Source of the DNA: Dirofilaria immitis
Lineage: Eukaryota > Nematoda > Chromadorea > Rhabditida > Onchocercidae
Assembly (NCBI GenBank): GCA_024305405.1
Contig: JAKNDB010000088.1
Location: 800,001 to 864,000, forward strand
Length of the DNA stretch: 64,000 nucleotides
Reading direction: 5' to 3'
Positions 12,685-26,219 of this stretch are shown piece after piece (the stretch's first letter is position 1; each line of letters starts with the position of its first letter). The position numbers and the translations under genes were made by a program. The notes under the pieces were generated by a model. The model did no database searches, was not told the origin of the DNA, and was given only the letters and a program-made list of their open reading frames with translations.

Positions 12685-12970
12685 AATGTTGTAAAAATTA
12701 TTTTCCGATCAACAATTGTAACAAATCTTTTTCGGGTGAACGATTGTAAAAATCACTTTTCGGCAAAAAGCGTTGTAAAAATCATCTTCTGATCAACGAC
12801 TGTAACAAATCATTTTCCGGTAAACGATCGTAAAAGTCATTTTTCAGCAAAAGTTGCAAAATTCATTTTCCGGTAAAAAGCTGTAAAAATCATCTTCTGA
12901 TCAACGACTGTAACAAATCGCTTTCCGGTGAACGATCGTAAAAATCATTTTCCGATGAATAGTTGTATAA
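12685..12970. repeat. Degenerate ~26-bp minisatellite
   Basis: Ten or so imperfect copies of a unit near GTAAAAATCATTTTCCGATC plus AACGATT. TTTTCCGGT/TCTTCTGAT variants alternate, with longer-range repetition (GATCAACGACTGTAACAAAT occurs twice). GC content is above the surroundings. Units run straight into each other without spacers, so it is not a CRISPR-like array. Confidence 0.8.
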
Positions 12971-13218
12971 AAACTTATGTATTTTAATTCGTTTAAAAAA
13001 TATTAATTTTATCAAAATTTTTGTTCTTTTTTTTTTGAATAAAATTTTACAAAAAAGAAAGAAAAGAGAAAAGAAAAATATTTTATTGAAAGTTATTATT
13101 TATTCTAAAACATTTTTTCCTTTATTTGGTTGTTCGTTTCTTTAAAAATAATATATCTGAAAAAATTGATTTTGCTAAAACTTATCATTAAAAAAAAAAT
13201 TATCAAACCAAAGCTGAA

Positions 13219-13249
<31 letters not shown>

Positions 13250-13654
13250 AGAAAAAAAGTTTTCAAAGAAAAATAAATGAATAATTTATTTTTTTGTCTT
13301 TCATTATATATATATGTTATGAAATGAAATGATAAGTTTTAGTAAGTGATGCGAAATGAAAAAAAAATAAAAATGAATTTTTGCCTTTTCTTATTTTTCT
13401 GTTATTTTTGTTTTTATTTTTCAAAGAAAAAGCAAAAAAAAAGAAAAACAAAAACAAAATAAATACAAAACAAAAACAAACAAAAATGATAAACAGAAGT
13501 TTTTTTATTTAAATTATTTTTCTTTTTCTTTCCAAACAAACAAAAAAATTTTTTTAAAAAAAAATTTTATTTACCAATGAATGGATAAATTAAATGAGAA
13601 TGTAGCGAATTATAAAAATTTTGGAAATTTTTAAGCAATGAATTTGATGGATAC

Positions 13655-13820
13655 ATGGAATAGATGAATGAAATGGATGAATGAAATGGATGAATGGAAT
13701 GGATGAATGAAATGGATGAATGGAATGGATGAATGGAATGGATGAATGGAATGGATGAATGGAATGGATGAATGGAATGGATGAATGGAATGGATGAATG
13801 GAATGGATAGGATAGGATGA
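13655..13820. repeat. 13-bp tandem repeat
   Basis: About a dozen copies of GGAATGGATGAAT, with GAAAT variants at the left. The 13-base period gives a 13-residue period in translation, which explains the repetitive open frames on both strands here. Confidence 0.9.
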
Positions 13821-14289
13821 ATTGGATGACAACATTTTAGGAATTGAAAATTTGTTTGGTATTATAGGAATGACGTTATTTAAAGTGAAGGAGGAAAAAA
13901 AAGACAAACAAAATGAGAAGAAGAAAATGGTGAAATTGGAAAATTGCGGCCCAATAAAGGGCATTGATTCATTGAAACAAGCATATATATATATATATGT
14001 ATATATATGGAAAGATATGAGAATGTATAGGCCCAAAAGAAGGAAAAAGTTTTTAAAAATGCTTTAACATTTATTGCTTTTTCACTTCATCTATCCTTTT
14101 CACTTATTTATATTTGTTTATGAAATCAGTCTATCAATGATTCATAATTTATCATTCGAATTTTATTTATCATTTCTTTATGCCTATGCAAGCATGTTAT
14201 CATTCCAGCATATTATCATTTATTCAGCTTAATGACTAATTCAATTAATAAAATCTCGAGCATGTATTTCTTTTAATTATTTATACTTC

Positions 14290-14650
14290 ACTATATATAT
14301 GTATGTGTATGTGGTGTGTGTGTGTGTGTATGTATTTATGCATATATATATATATGTCTCCATGAATTTATGTGTGTATGTGTCTGTGAGTCCATGTATG
14401 TGCATGTATATGCAAATTCATGTATATATATTTGCAGATTCATGTATATATATATATGATTTTGTTGTATGTTTGTATGTGTCTTTCTGTGAATCTGTGT
14501 ATGTGATGTGTATGTTTGCTAAATATGTGCCCATAATATAAACATGTATGTGTGTGTATGTGTATGTATATATATATGTGTGTGTATATGCGTATATGTA
14601 TGTGTGTGTGTGTGTGTGTGCGTGTGCGTGTGTGTGTGTGTATGTGTGAA
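14290..14650. repeat. Alternating purine-pyrimidine tract (TG/TA-rich)
   Basis: Long mixed runs of TGTG, TATG and TATA with a (TG)n core near 14600-14640 that includes CGTGTGCG. Nothing coding was seen. Confidence 0.85.
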
Positions 14651-15201
14651 TAAACACTTCAAATAAATATTCATACAAAATTAAAAGTTTTTATTAAAAA
14701 AAAGATTTTCCTACAAAAATACAGAAAAATAAAAAGAGCAAAAGTATAAAGAATTGATAAATAATGAAGTAATTTGATCACTTGTAATGATAATTGATAA
14801 TATTCTCATCAAAAAAAAAAAAGAAAAGAAGAAGGCAGTAAGAATAAAGGCAGGAATCTTTTGATATATTATAATTTAAATAATGATTAAATAAATAATA
14901 TGTTATTCAATTTACAATTCTGATTGCTATAATATTAAGAATAAATAATTCAATTCATATATTTGACTATTATCATTAACATAGCATATATACTTTTATA
15001 ATATTAGTACTTAATTTAATTACTATATTAAGATTGATTATAGATAAATAAAGCTTAACAGATTACGAATGGAAATAATTCAATTAATAGTGCAATTTTA
15101 AAAATTTGAAATAATCATAATCATTATCATTATCACTATCATCATCATCATCATTATACTAACATTATGAATTTTATACATTTGTAAATTGCAAGCGGAA
15201 A

Positions 15202-18200
15202 TTATCGAAGATAACGAGTGATATCATGCCAAAAGCAAGCTTTCATTTCTTCAAAACGATTGAAGCATGGAAGAAATGTTATATCCAGCTGAGTCACTTG
15301 GCCTAAAATAAATAATAAACTTAGGAAAAGAAGTAAAAATATAGAAGGAAAAGAGAAAACAAACATTTGATGATAAAGCTTTTAAGAATGTGAGGAAGAA
15401 AAAAAAGTAAAAAATAATAAATTAAATTAAAATTTTTTAAAAATTATTTTTTTCTAAAAAAATTCATTACAGTATGCAAAAGAATTGCGAAAATAAAAGA
15501 GAAAAAAATTACTACGGTAATAACACAGTAAGGAAAAATTCCTAGAGTAAGAAATACGATATATAACAATAATATTAACAATTAAAATACAAGATATTAT
15601 CAAATTGTATCTTTTTTTGCAATTTATATTTTTTGTATTTTAAGAGATTTTGAAAAAAAAATAATCAAGAAAAGAAATTTTATTTTTTCAAATTAGTTTA
15701 CTAATAAAATAAATAGTTCATTTGCGATTTTATTTTAATTCAATTCGATAATTTAATCCAAATTCAAATTATTTCAAAATATTAATATTTTTCTATACGA
15801 TTTAAAGATATTCAATACATTTTCTATAAAATAATAAGTAACAATTTTTAATAATTTATTATAAATAATATAACTAATAATACATAAAGTATTAAAAATA
15901 GGAAATTTAATAATGAAAAAAAAGAAATACTTATTTACGAAGAATAAATTAAGTTTTTGATTAATTGTTTGAAAAAATTTATAATCAATCATATAGTTGT
16001 TTGTATAATTAAGAAATGTATTACCAGGCCTTTGATCACAAAATATCAGACATTTATCACCAGCTAATGTTGTCGTTATACCATTTCGCATACAACATGG
16101 CCTATGATCACGGCCTTGGGCTGCACAAAATTGCATCTCTTGTATAGCATTTATTGGGCATGGATCTTGATGCAAATACATCAACATTAACTAAAATTTA
16201 TAAATTTATTTAAAAAAAAAAATATTAAATTTCAAAAATAATTTTATTATTTCAAAATTATCACAATATGCCATCTTATATATAATCATTTGATCATTTT
16301 ATTATATGTGAATCATAAGGATTAAAAACTTTATTTTTAAATTTAGGAAAAAAAAAAAGAAGGACGCGTGAAGAAGAGGAAAAGATATAAGGAGAGAGTG
16401 AGAGAGAGAGAGAGAGAGAGAGAAAGGGAAAAAAAGTAGGTCAAATAAGTATCATATATTGGTAATGGAATATTTTTCAAAACATAATGATCATCATTAT
16501 TATCATTAAAGTCTTAAGAGATTGGCCCAGGATAACATAATAACAATAGCAACGATAATAATTGATTTATTCATTGATTGATTGATTTGACTAAATTAGT
16601 TTCGATAAATAATGAAGAAAAAATATAAATAAATAAATAAAAACGGTATGATTAATAATGAAATTATTGAATATTTTCTTTTCTTTTTTTTTTCTAAAAT
16701 ATTTTATATTTTAGAAATTTATTTCATTTTTGTTTTTGTTTTTGTTTAAATTAAATTTCTTAAAATTTAATTTTTAATAATAAAATTTGTGTAAATTTTT
16801 TTTGTTATTTTTTCCTTTTGTCTTTCTGAAAAAAATTATTTATTTTGTATTTAAGTTTTTTTAAATATTTAATTTATCGTTTTTTTTTCTTTTTCAAATT
16901 TTATTTTATTTTATTTTATTTATTCAACTAATCGAATCGTTTATTTTAAACAACAACAACAACAAAAACAACAACAATAAAAACAACAACAACAACAACA
17001 AAAAAACATACAGTTTGTTGATTGTAACGATTAAAGTTGCATTTATTAAGGCATGCATCTGGTAATTGTCGATCAATGCAACATTCCAAGAATACTTGAT
17101 TTGGATTCTAAAAATTTCAACAATTATTATATTATTTATATTTGGGTCAAAAAAAAAATTTGCATATTTATGCAAATTTGTTGATAATTTAGCTTATATA
17201 CATGTTTATGTACATAAAATTAGTCCATATGATTTGTAATAATTGAAAGCTTTTTATGCTTCTATTATAATTTATTTATATAAATATAAATATTGTTATT
17301 GTTATTGTTTATATAGGAACATTGTTATTGTTATTGTTTACTTTATGAGCCAAATACGATTATTTATTTTTGTAATATTTTGATAAATAATATTAATTTA
17401 TTATATAAATATATATTTATAATTAATAAGTAATAATATATAGTATAAAATAAAATATTTGCAAATATCTGAAATTTTGATTTTAAAAAAATTAAAATAT
17501 TTTTTCATTTTTGAACGAATAAAATTATATATCATATATGATAATTTAGTTTAAATGTTATTTCAATTTCTCTATAATCTTAATAATTATTTAATTACTT
17601 ATTAATTATAAATATATCATATATGATAATTTAGCCCAAACATTATTTCAATTTCCATATAGAATTGACGACTATTTAATTACTTACTTATTAATTATAA
17701 ATATATCATGCATGATAATTTAACTTGAATATTGATTATTTCAATTTCTCTATAATCTTAATAATTATTTAATTACTTATTAATTATAAATATATCATAT
17801 ATGATAATTTAGCCCAAACATTATTTCAATTTCCATATAGAATTGACGATTATTTAATTACTTACTTATTAATTATAAATATATCATGCATGATAATTTA
17901 ACTTAAATGTTGATTATTTCAACTTCTATATAATCTTAATAATTATTTTATTACTTATTAATTATAAATATATCATATATGATAATTTAGCCTAAATATT
18001 ATTTCAATTTCCATATAGAATTGACGATTATTTAATTACTTACTTATTAATTATAAATATGCCATATATCACAATATAGCACAAAATATTATTTCAATTT
18101 CTATATAATTTTGTAATTATTTGATTATAAGTATATCATATATGATAATTTAGCTCAAACATTATTTCAACTTCTATACAGAACTGATAATTATTTAATT

Positions 18201-19895
18201 ATTTACTTATTAATTATATCACATATGATAAAATTTATCCTAAACACTATCTCACTTCTATATAATTTTAATAATTATTTATTTACTTATTTATTATTTT
18301 ATAAATATTTCCTTTTTATTCAAAAATATATATTTTCCTTATATTTGAGAGATTAAAATTATTATATTTGAAAAATAAAATACAAATTTATTCATCAATG
18401 ATAAATATTCATAAGATTTATTTAACAATATAAAATTGGTTTTGTAATGATTGAAAATTTTGAATAGTTAAATTGTATTGAATTTTATTATTTATGCATA
18501 TAGGTTATTTACACAATTATAAGATAAAATTTTGAATATTTAAAATTTGAAATATGTTGTAATCAACAAATTCCATAAATTTATACATATTACAAATGAA
18601 ATTGTATAAATTTCAGTTAGAAATAAAATTTAATGAAAATTAAATACGATTGAAATGATATATGATAACTAAAAAAAAAATAAAAAAATGGATAAAATAA
18701 TTGATTACCTGAAATTGTCGTCGTCCTTTAATTGATAGATCAGCAGCTGTTGGTGATAATGCTGCAAGTGCTTGTTGCTCATCTAATGCTGTTAATGGTT
18801 GATTATTTCTATAAAATAATCAGTTAGTTTATTAAGTAAATTTTAATAAATTAATAATAGCTAATTTGAGAAAGAAAAATTAACTTTCATTTTTAGAAAT
18901 TATAAAATTTTTTAAAAAAAAGGAAAGAATGATTGATTAGCAAAAATAATCGATTACAAATGTTTTAGATTATCATCCACTGGAAGAAGTGCTGATGATT
19001 CATGTAATTTTTATCAGAAAATGATTGCGATCTTTGTGGCCATGCTTTTTGACCATTATTATCTAGTAATAGCGGTTTGATATTTTTGATCCTCGAGCTT
19101 GAAACCTCTGACAACCAAATTGTCCACAACCAAAACCTGACGGTGGACAATATGGTCTTGCTCCGCAAACTCCACTTGCATAGCACTACAATAAATTGAT
19201 TTATATCACTTTGACATATATATACATATGGCTTGTTAAAATTTATTAAATTGACTTACATCACTTTGATATATATAGCAACATGAAATGTTGACAAACT
19301 GACATAAAATTTATCTTATATCATTTTGATATATGACTTGAAAATTTATTTAGATTTTGACATAAAATTGATTTAATCACTTTGATATGGTTTGAAAATT
19401 TATTTATTCTTAAATGAATTTTCTCTTTTTTTCTAATATTTTTCAAGAATGAAACAACGATAAATTAATATTCTCTTAGTTGTATAATTTTCTTTTTCAA
19501 ATTCTTATGCTAAATTTTTTTAAAAAAAGTAAGAAAATTATGCCAAAAATTGAAATATACCATTCATAATTTAATTAAAAATATTTCAATGTATTATTAA
19601 AATAGCTTTTTTCAATTTTCTTTTAAGATTTTTAAAAAAAAAAACTTTTCACAAAATTTTTATATATTTTTTTAATTTTAAATTGTTAATTCAAAATATT
19701 TTTAATATAAAATAAATTTAATATTATAATATCAATTAAATTTCCTTTTTCTTTTTGAAATCATCAAATATACAATAATTTAGATAATTTTAAAACTTTA
19801 AAATGTTTCAAAATGAAAAAAAAAAGTGATAATACCGCAAAGATAACTGGTGGAAATGAAAGGATAAGTCCAATTATGAAAATACGTTGAATCAT
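15202..19895 (-). CDS. DB-module secreted protein (six exons, two apparent frameshifts)
   Basis: Exons: 19895-19836, 19185-18958, 18808-18709, 17107-17012, 16190-16025, 15302-15202, about 250 aa. Exon 1 is exactly a signal peptide, MIQRIFIIGLILSFPPVIFA. Exon 2 starts CYASGVCGARPYCPPSGFGC, a Cys/Gly/Pro-rich segment. Exons 4-6 form the nematode DB module: FLECCIDRQLPDACLNKC, then DPCPINAIQEMQFCAAQG, RPCCMRNGI, and FLPCFNRFEEMKACFW near the C-terminus. Such proteins are usually secreted and cuticle- or extracellular-matrix-associated; the molecular role is unknown. Exon 2 is 228 nt but its flanking phases require 3n+2. Its frame moves twice by one base, most simply at A-runs near 19083-19087 and 19008-19012 (complement). 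All other borders are phase-consistent, so sequence error is likelier than decay. Confidence 0.85.
17520..18270. repeat. ~88-bp tandem repeat with dimeric structure, intron 3 of the DB gene
   Basis: About eight copies of a unit with TATATCATATATGATAATTT, then CAATTTCCATATAGAATTGA and TTACTTACTTATTAATTATA. Two alternating types carry ATCATATATGAT or ATCATGCATGAT, both perfect palindromes, so the working period of the array is about 175 bp. Confidence 0.88.
19195..19400. repeat. Short diverged repeat in intron 1 of the DB gene
   Basis: Three or four imperfect copies of a ~60-bp block containing TATCACTTTGAYATATATA and GACATAAAATT. Confidence 0.6.
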
Positions 19896-20159
19896 ATTTG
19901 TTCGTATTTCAATTTGATATACGATATTAATTCGTTTTTTTTTTTTTTTATCAACTAAAAAATGAAACATAAGCATTATTATTGATGAAGTAGCAGGATG
20001 ATTGATAAATATAACGTATGAATTAACAATAATACATGATTAATTAACGATAACATGATACGTAATTAATCAACTATAATACGTAATACGTAATTAATTA
20101 ACTATGACCCGTGATTAATTATATTATTAACAATTTTTTATTTATCATTTTAAGATTGT

Positions 20160-20300
20160 TATTATTAATCATCATAAAATTGCTATTATTATTATTATCA
20201 TTATTATTATTGTCATCATTATTATTGTCATTATTATTATTATTAATATTAATATTATTATTGTTACTAATATTAATATTATTATTATTACTACTGTATT
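20160..20300. repeat. ATT trinucleotide-rich tract
   Basis: Impure (ATT)n with CAT and GTT interruptions. It produces a spurious Leu/Ile-rich open frame. Confidence 0.85.
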
Positions 20301-22044
20301 CTAAAATAAATAAATATTTGAAGCAAAAATTGTACGAAATGATAATAAATAGCTTATAGTTTGATAAAAGTGAATTATGATCATATTCAATATTATATAA
20401 ATGAAAATAACTATAATTAAATGACGAATAATAATTAGCATATTAATTAAGAATTATTAGAAATAGAACTATGCAAATATTTTACGAATGAATTAATTAA
20501 AATTTAAATTTAATGAAATGGAAAAATAAAGCGTATTAATGAGGAAATATTGGAACAAAATATTTCATTCAAATATGTATAAATTATGATTTTTATTGCT
20601 AAAATATTTGGCAATAATAAAATTAATCATTTTATGATACTAAATAATTTTTTAGAAAAAAATGATATCTGATAAACGATATCATAGCTATGATATATGC
20701 TACTAAATAATCTTTTAGAAAAAATAATATCTGATAAATGATATGATAGCTATTAAATAATCTTTTAGAAAAAATAATATCTGATAAAAGACATTATAGC
20801 TAAAACATATAATATGTATGAAAATTCGAGAATTTTTTTTTTTCGTAGCCTATTAATTTATATTTAAATAATAAAAATTTATGGTATAAGAATTTTAAAT
20901 ATATTACTAAAAAAAAAAATAAAAATTAAATTTCAATTCAATGTAAAATTTCAATATATCTTCCGATTAATTGAAATAATGTAAATTTGATTATTTTAGT
21001 GATAGTAAAAGGAGCAGATAATGATAAGTTATAAATGATAAGTTATAAAATTAAAAATTTAAAATAATTATTTAAAAATAAAAAATAAAATTAAATATGG
21101 AATATATTCAAATATTAGCAAATAATAAATATTTAATCATACAACAATAATAAACTTAATATTTGCCTATCGATACTATAACTATAAGATAAATTTATAC
21201 TCAAACATTCGTTTATAAATGAAATAATAAAAATGAATATTAAACGATAATTATAGCTCATAAAATTACTATTATCATACCATATTTATTCATAATCAAA
21301 ATACTTGTTTATAAAATAACAATTATTTTTAGATCAAAAAATTCATCAATAATAAATTTATTACAAAAAAAAAAAAAATAAATAAATAAAATTTTTTTCT
21401 TTCTTTACTTTTATACAAATAAATATAAAAAAAAAAAAGTTGAATAACAGGTTTTTAATATATTTTATTCAAATTTTATAACAATAAAATATCTATCATT
21501 TATTTATTTTTCTTTGAAATGCTGTAAATATTATGAAATTAAAAATTTTCATAAGAAATATTAGGAAAATAAAAGAAAAAAAATAAATAAACTATATATA
21601 TGCATTTATATATGTGTATATGTAATAAATAAAAATTTTATTTATTTATTTTTAATTTATTGAAAAATAAACAAATAAACAAACAAAAATATTTATTTCT
21701 AATTTTTCTTTCTTTATTTTTTCAAATTAAAAATTAGTCAAAAAAAAATTTTTTTGGTTTTTTTTCATTCTATTCATTTATATATTATATAATTATATAT
21801 AATAAAAATAAAAGTAAAATAAAATGGCTTCTATTTTTGTCGTCTTAAAACTTATATATTATATTGAAATATTTCCAATAGGTTTTTTAAAAGTAACGAA
21901 AATGAAAATGGAAATGGAAATGGAAATGGAAATAAAAATGGAAATGGAAAAGGAAATGAAATATAGATTTTATTTCAGTAAATATTTTTGATTAGTATTA
22001 GTTAGTTGTATAGTTGTAAAAGCATTGACAATTGTTGATTTTTA

Positions 22045-22263
22045 AAGTTTAACTTACAAGCGAATAAAAATGATGAAAGATTGAGGTCAATCCACTACTG
22101 CCTATTTATTGCCGAAGAAGATACAGGAAACGAGAGAGGCGGGAGAATTGGAGGAAGAAAATTTACAAAATTCATCCTAATACCAGTTTTCTTCATTGGC
22201 TGGGCTAGTTTTACAGATTATATCAAAATCGCCTTTGGAATGGGTCAAGTTTGTAACGAATGA
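22045..22263 (+). other. Unassigned open frame of distinct composition, possible exon
   Basis: An open frame without a clear ATG, ending in TGA at 22261-22263. It reads a charged stretch (AEEDTGNERGGRIGGRKF) followed by one hydrophobic segment (FILIPVFFIGWASFTDYI) and a short tail. GC content is clearly above the flanking sequence. It could be the last exon of a small membrane protein, but no partner exon with a matching splice phase was identified upstream. Its minus strand is not convincingly coding. Confidence 0.25.
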
Positions 22264-23789
22264 ATGTGATAAAATGAAATGATTTATTCGTTAAATTTTT
22301 GTATAAAATTAAAGTGAAAACATTTTAATAAATTTAATTGGACAGGTATTTTTCCATCCAATTAGCAAATAATTCATTATTTAAGAAAAAAGAAATTAAA
22401 AAATACGAAAAAAATGGAAAAATGAAATTAGATTAAATTCATCGAATTTAATTTTGTATTTTATTGAAAAATAAGAACAAAAAAATAATAGTGTATATGA
22501 CGAAATAAAGAGAATAATTCCGGCTAAAGAGATTGTGATTATGGTATAACGGTTACAGTATGATGGACAATAATTACTGTGTAATTGTCACGGTATGAAA
22601 CAAAAATGTTTAGTATATGAGATGAAATAAAATAAATCTAAAATATTGAAAAAATGAAAAAAAAATTAGAAATAATCAATTTTAGAAGAAAGAAAGATTT
22701 AAAAGGCCTATCGTAACAACAAATATTGTTACAATTCGAGAAATACTAAGACGGTTACTGTATAATCGTTACAGAAAGCGAGCATGCAGTTGTAGCATGA
22801 ATAAAATGTTTAAATGAATATATGATTTGATCGCAAAAATATTAAAAAAATTTAGAGAAGAAAAAATTTTTTTTCAAAAAACTTATTCGTAATAATAAAT
22901 ATTGTTACAGCTCAAGTGATACTGATAAGAACTACTATATAATTTGTTATTATAATTATAAACCAATTTTATTTTGATAGTTGGATTTTTAAAATTTGAT
23001 TCATTAAAATCTAGCGTATAATTTTTCTTGAACCGTAGTAATACTTATTTCAGGATAAATTCTTTAAGCATTTTTTTCAACAATTATTATAATATTGTTT
23101 AAGTAAAGATAATTTCAAAAAAGCAAGAAAAGATTAGAGTAAAAAGATAATAAAATTGTTATCAATATTGATATAATTATATTCGCGTATTTTAAACCTA
23201 GCATGCAGCGATATCATCTGAACTTATCAGATATTTTAGGATTAGATTTAATATTATTTACATATTTCATTAATTGAAATTTGTAAATATATTTTAGGAC
23301 TTTTCAGGCTGTTAAAGCAATCTCTCATTTATCATTTTATCATTTTTTAAATTAGATTAATCATCAATATTACATACTCGAATTATTAATTATTGCAACA
23401 ATAGCATGAGATGAATTAAAATATGAGCTAAGTTTGAATTAATTCATATCCATTTAAATCTTATTTATTTATTTGATATATTTTATCGTTTCAACATTTA
23501 TCACTATACTAATCTGTTAATTTTTATCAAATCTATCTACTATTATCAGCAATGATAATAATACATATAGATTAGCAAATTTTTTCAAAATTAAAAATAT
23601 CATCAAACTTATATTGTCATCATAGGTAACACATGATTAATCATGCATTGAAATTGTAATTTCAAAATTTTCTTTTAAAATCAAAAAAAAATTGCTTTTT
23701 TATTTCTCTCTCTCTCTCTCTTGCCTATAATATGTTTATTACGATGTTTACAAATGTATATGCAAAATTAATCAAACTTTAAAGTTTGA

Positions 23790-23968
23790 ATGATAGGAGA
23801 TGGAGGAGGAAGAGGAAGAGGAGGAAGAGGAAAAGGAGGAAGAGGAAAAGGAGGAAGAAAAAAAAGAAATGATAAATTTAAACAAATAGACGATTGTAGC
23901 AAATTCGTGACAATTTTATTTCGAATTTTTCCAAAAATTTTCCTAAACCAAAAACTGAATATATCACC

Positions 23969-24030
<62 letters not shown>

Positions 24031-24130
24031 GTAATAACAAATTATTCCCATATGAATAGAAATAAATCCTTCCTTTTTTTCTCCCTTTCTTCATCTTCTT
24101 TTTCATCTTCTTTTCATCATCATCATCATC
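23790..24130. repeat. GGA-rich and CAT-rich simple repeats
   Basis: A GGAAGAGGA-type tract (about 23795-23860) is followed by (CAT)n, about 23970-24030, which reads as poly-His, then CATCTTCTT-type repeats. The open frames here reflect the repeats. Confidence 0.85.
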
Positions 24131-24289
24131 TTCTTCGTCTTCTGCTTCGTCTTCAAACGAAAAAAAAAAAAGAAAATACGAAAAAAAAATAGCAAATAAA
24201 CCATTGGGAAGAAATATTTTCATCGAATTGTATAAACAAAAAAAAATTAAATAAATTTTTTGAGTTATAAAAAGTTCTTCTTTTTTTTT

Positions 24290-24600
24290 TTTATTTGATT
24301 CCTCAAACTTACCAACGAATCAATGAATAGGCTTTTCAACAAATCAATAAATAGGCTTTTCAACAAATCAATGAATAGACTTTTAATATTTCATTTCTCG
24401 AACTTATCAATCAATCAATAAATAAATTTTTAAGTTGAAAAAAAGGTTTTTTCTTTAACTATTAGTTGATTCCCGAACTTATTCTCGAGCATACCAACGA
24501 ATGAATGAATAAATTTTTAAATTAAAAATAGGTATTTGATTCTCGAACCTACCAATGAATGAATAAATAAATTTTTAAGTTGAAAAAAAAGGTTTTTTTT
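24290..24600. repeat. Diverged tandem repeat around AATCAATGAATAGG
   Basis: Several copies of blocks of roughly 30-100 bp with ACCAACGAATCAATGAATAG and CTTTTCAACAAATCAAT. Later copies read AATGAATAAATTTTTAAGTT. Confidence 0.65.
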
Positions 24601-24759
24601 CCCATTTTATTTCATAGACAATAATTGCTAAAGAAAAAAAAGTTAGAAGAAAACAAATATTTTTAAATACAAATAATTTAATACTTTAAAAGAGTAAAAA
24701 AGAAAAAAATTTTTTCAATATTTAGAAAAATTCTAAATATTTATTTTTATCAAGTGATA

Positions 24760-25060
24760 AATTTTAATGTTATATATATTTATCAATAAAATTACTCCAA
24801 AATTTTACTCTTAAAATAGAAATTAAAATGAAATAAAAAAGGAAAAGAATACTATTAAAAATGATAAAAACTGATAATTATATATTTATCAATAAAATTA
24901 TTCCAAAATTTTACTCTTAAAATAGAAAATAAAAAACGAATAAAAGAAAAAAAAGAATACTATTAAAAATGATAAAAACTGATAATTATATATTTATCAA
25001 TAAAATTATTCCAAAATTTTGCTTTTAAAATAGAAATTAAAATAAAAATAAATAAACAAA
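24760..25060. repeat. ~108-bp tandem repeat, three copies
   Basis: Three copies of TATATTTATCAATAAAATTA followed by TTCCAAAATTTTACTCTTAA and a variable A-rich tail. Confidence 0.85.
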
Positions 25061-25959
25061 AAACAAGAATATAATTATTTTAAAAAAAATTTTTATTTAA
25101 TAATAATAAAATAAATAGCACTAATTATTAATAACAATAAAAATTTTTGATTTATAATAACATCTAAAAAATACAATTAACCAAAATATAATTATACTTA
25201 AAATATAATAAAATCGAAATGAAACTATTGCTAAATGTTAAAAATAAAAATATTATTGAAAAGAAAAAGAAAAAAAGTTTTTTCTGAAAAAATTCAATTT
25301 ATATTTTAATAATTCAAAATACAATAAATTTAAATAAGCAAAATTGATAATTCATTTCGAATTTTTGATTTCATTTCGAATTTTTTTCACTTTCATTTTA
25401 TGGATTTTATAATTGTATGTGTTGCAAAAATTAACCATTCGTTTCGAAATTATTTTATTGGGCCGCTTTTTTTTCTTTTTTATTTTCTCGTTCTATCAAA
25501 TTTCGGAATGCAATTTTTTTCGTTTTTCCTTTATTGAAATTTTTTGCTTTTGTTGAAAATCCAGTTGTTATCATTCCATTTAAAATTTTGAAAAAAAAAA
25601 AAAACAGGAACAAGATATATGATTTTAGCCATCGTATTTATTTACATTTTTACTATACACTTTTTTTAACATTTTTTTTTCATGATGATAATTTGTTTCT
25701 TTAGGGATTTAATCAATACGATAAAATTATTATATCTTATCAACTTTATCATTGTTCAATTCGTTTAATCAATTTTTACAATCAAATTGAAATTGAATGA
25801 AAAAGAAAAACGAAAAAACAAAAAAACGAAAAAACGAAAAACGAAAGAGAGGAAAAAATTTATGATAGAAAAAAGAATTTTTGATAATAAATAATAATTT
25901 TGAATTATTTCAAATTGCGTAATAATTTATTGATAATTTTTTCTTTTTTTTTCCTTTGA

Positions 25960-26178
25960 AAACTAATAATTATAGCAATTTTGTGTAAAAATTTTAATTT
26001 AAATATTCGTATTTAAATCTTTCAAAAGGGAAAAAAATTATAAATCATTTTATTTTATGATATATATATATTCTTTTCTAGGAAAAAACTGAAATAATTG
26101 TAGTAATTTTAAGAAAAATTTTAATTTAAATATTTGTATTTAAGTCCTTCAAAAGAAATTATAAATCATTTTATTTTA

Positions 26179-26219
<41 letters not shown>

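Larger units (their letters stand above)
12187..15201. other. Intergenic region between two minus-strand genes
   Basis: No convincing gene. It holds a degenerate minisatellite (12685-12970), a 13-bp repeat (13655-13820), and a (TG)n/(TA)n-rich tract (14290-14650). Short open frames across these are consequences of the repeats: for example the His/Ile/Pro/Ser-rich frame on the minus strand at 13.6-14.0 kb and the Tyr/Thr/His frame at 14.4-14.7 kb. The promoter of the ion-channel fragment should lie in its left part. Confidence 0.5.

Noticed and set aside
12685..12970. CRISPR-like array
   Set aside because: Units are head-to-tail without spacers and diverge gradually, and the genome is eukaryotic.
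13590..14036. 148-codon minus-strand open frame rich in His, Ser, Pro and Ile
   Set aside because: It is created by the 13-bp repeat; no start context, no splice partners.
23790..24223. Gly/Arg plus poly-His frame and Asp/Glu/Lys frame
   Set aside because: Simple GGA, CAT and CTT repeats; no coding pattern outside them.
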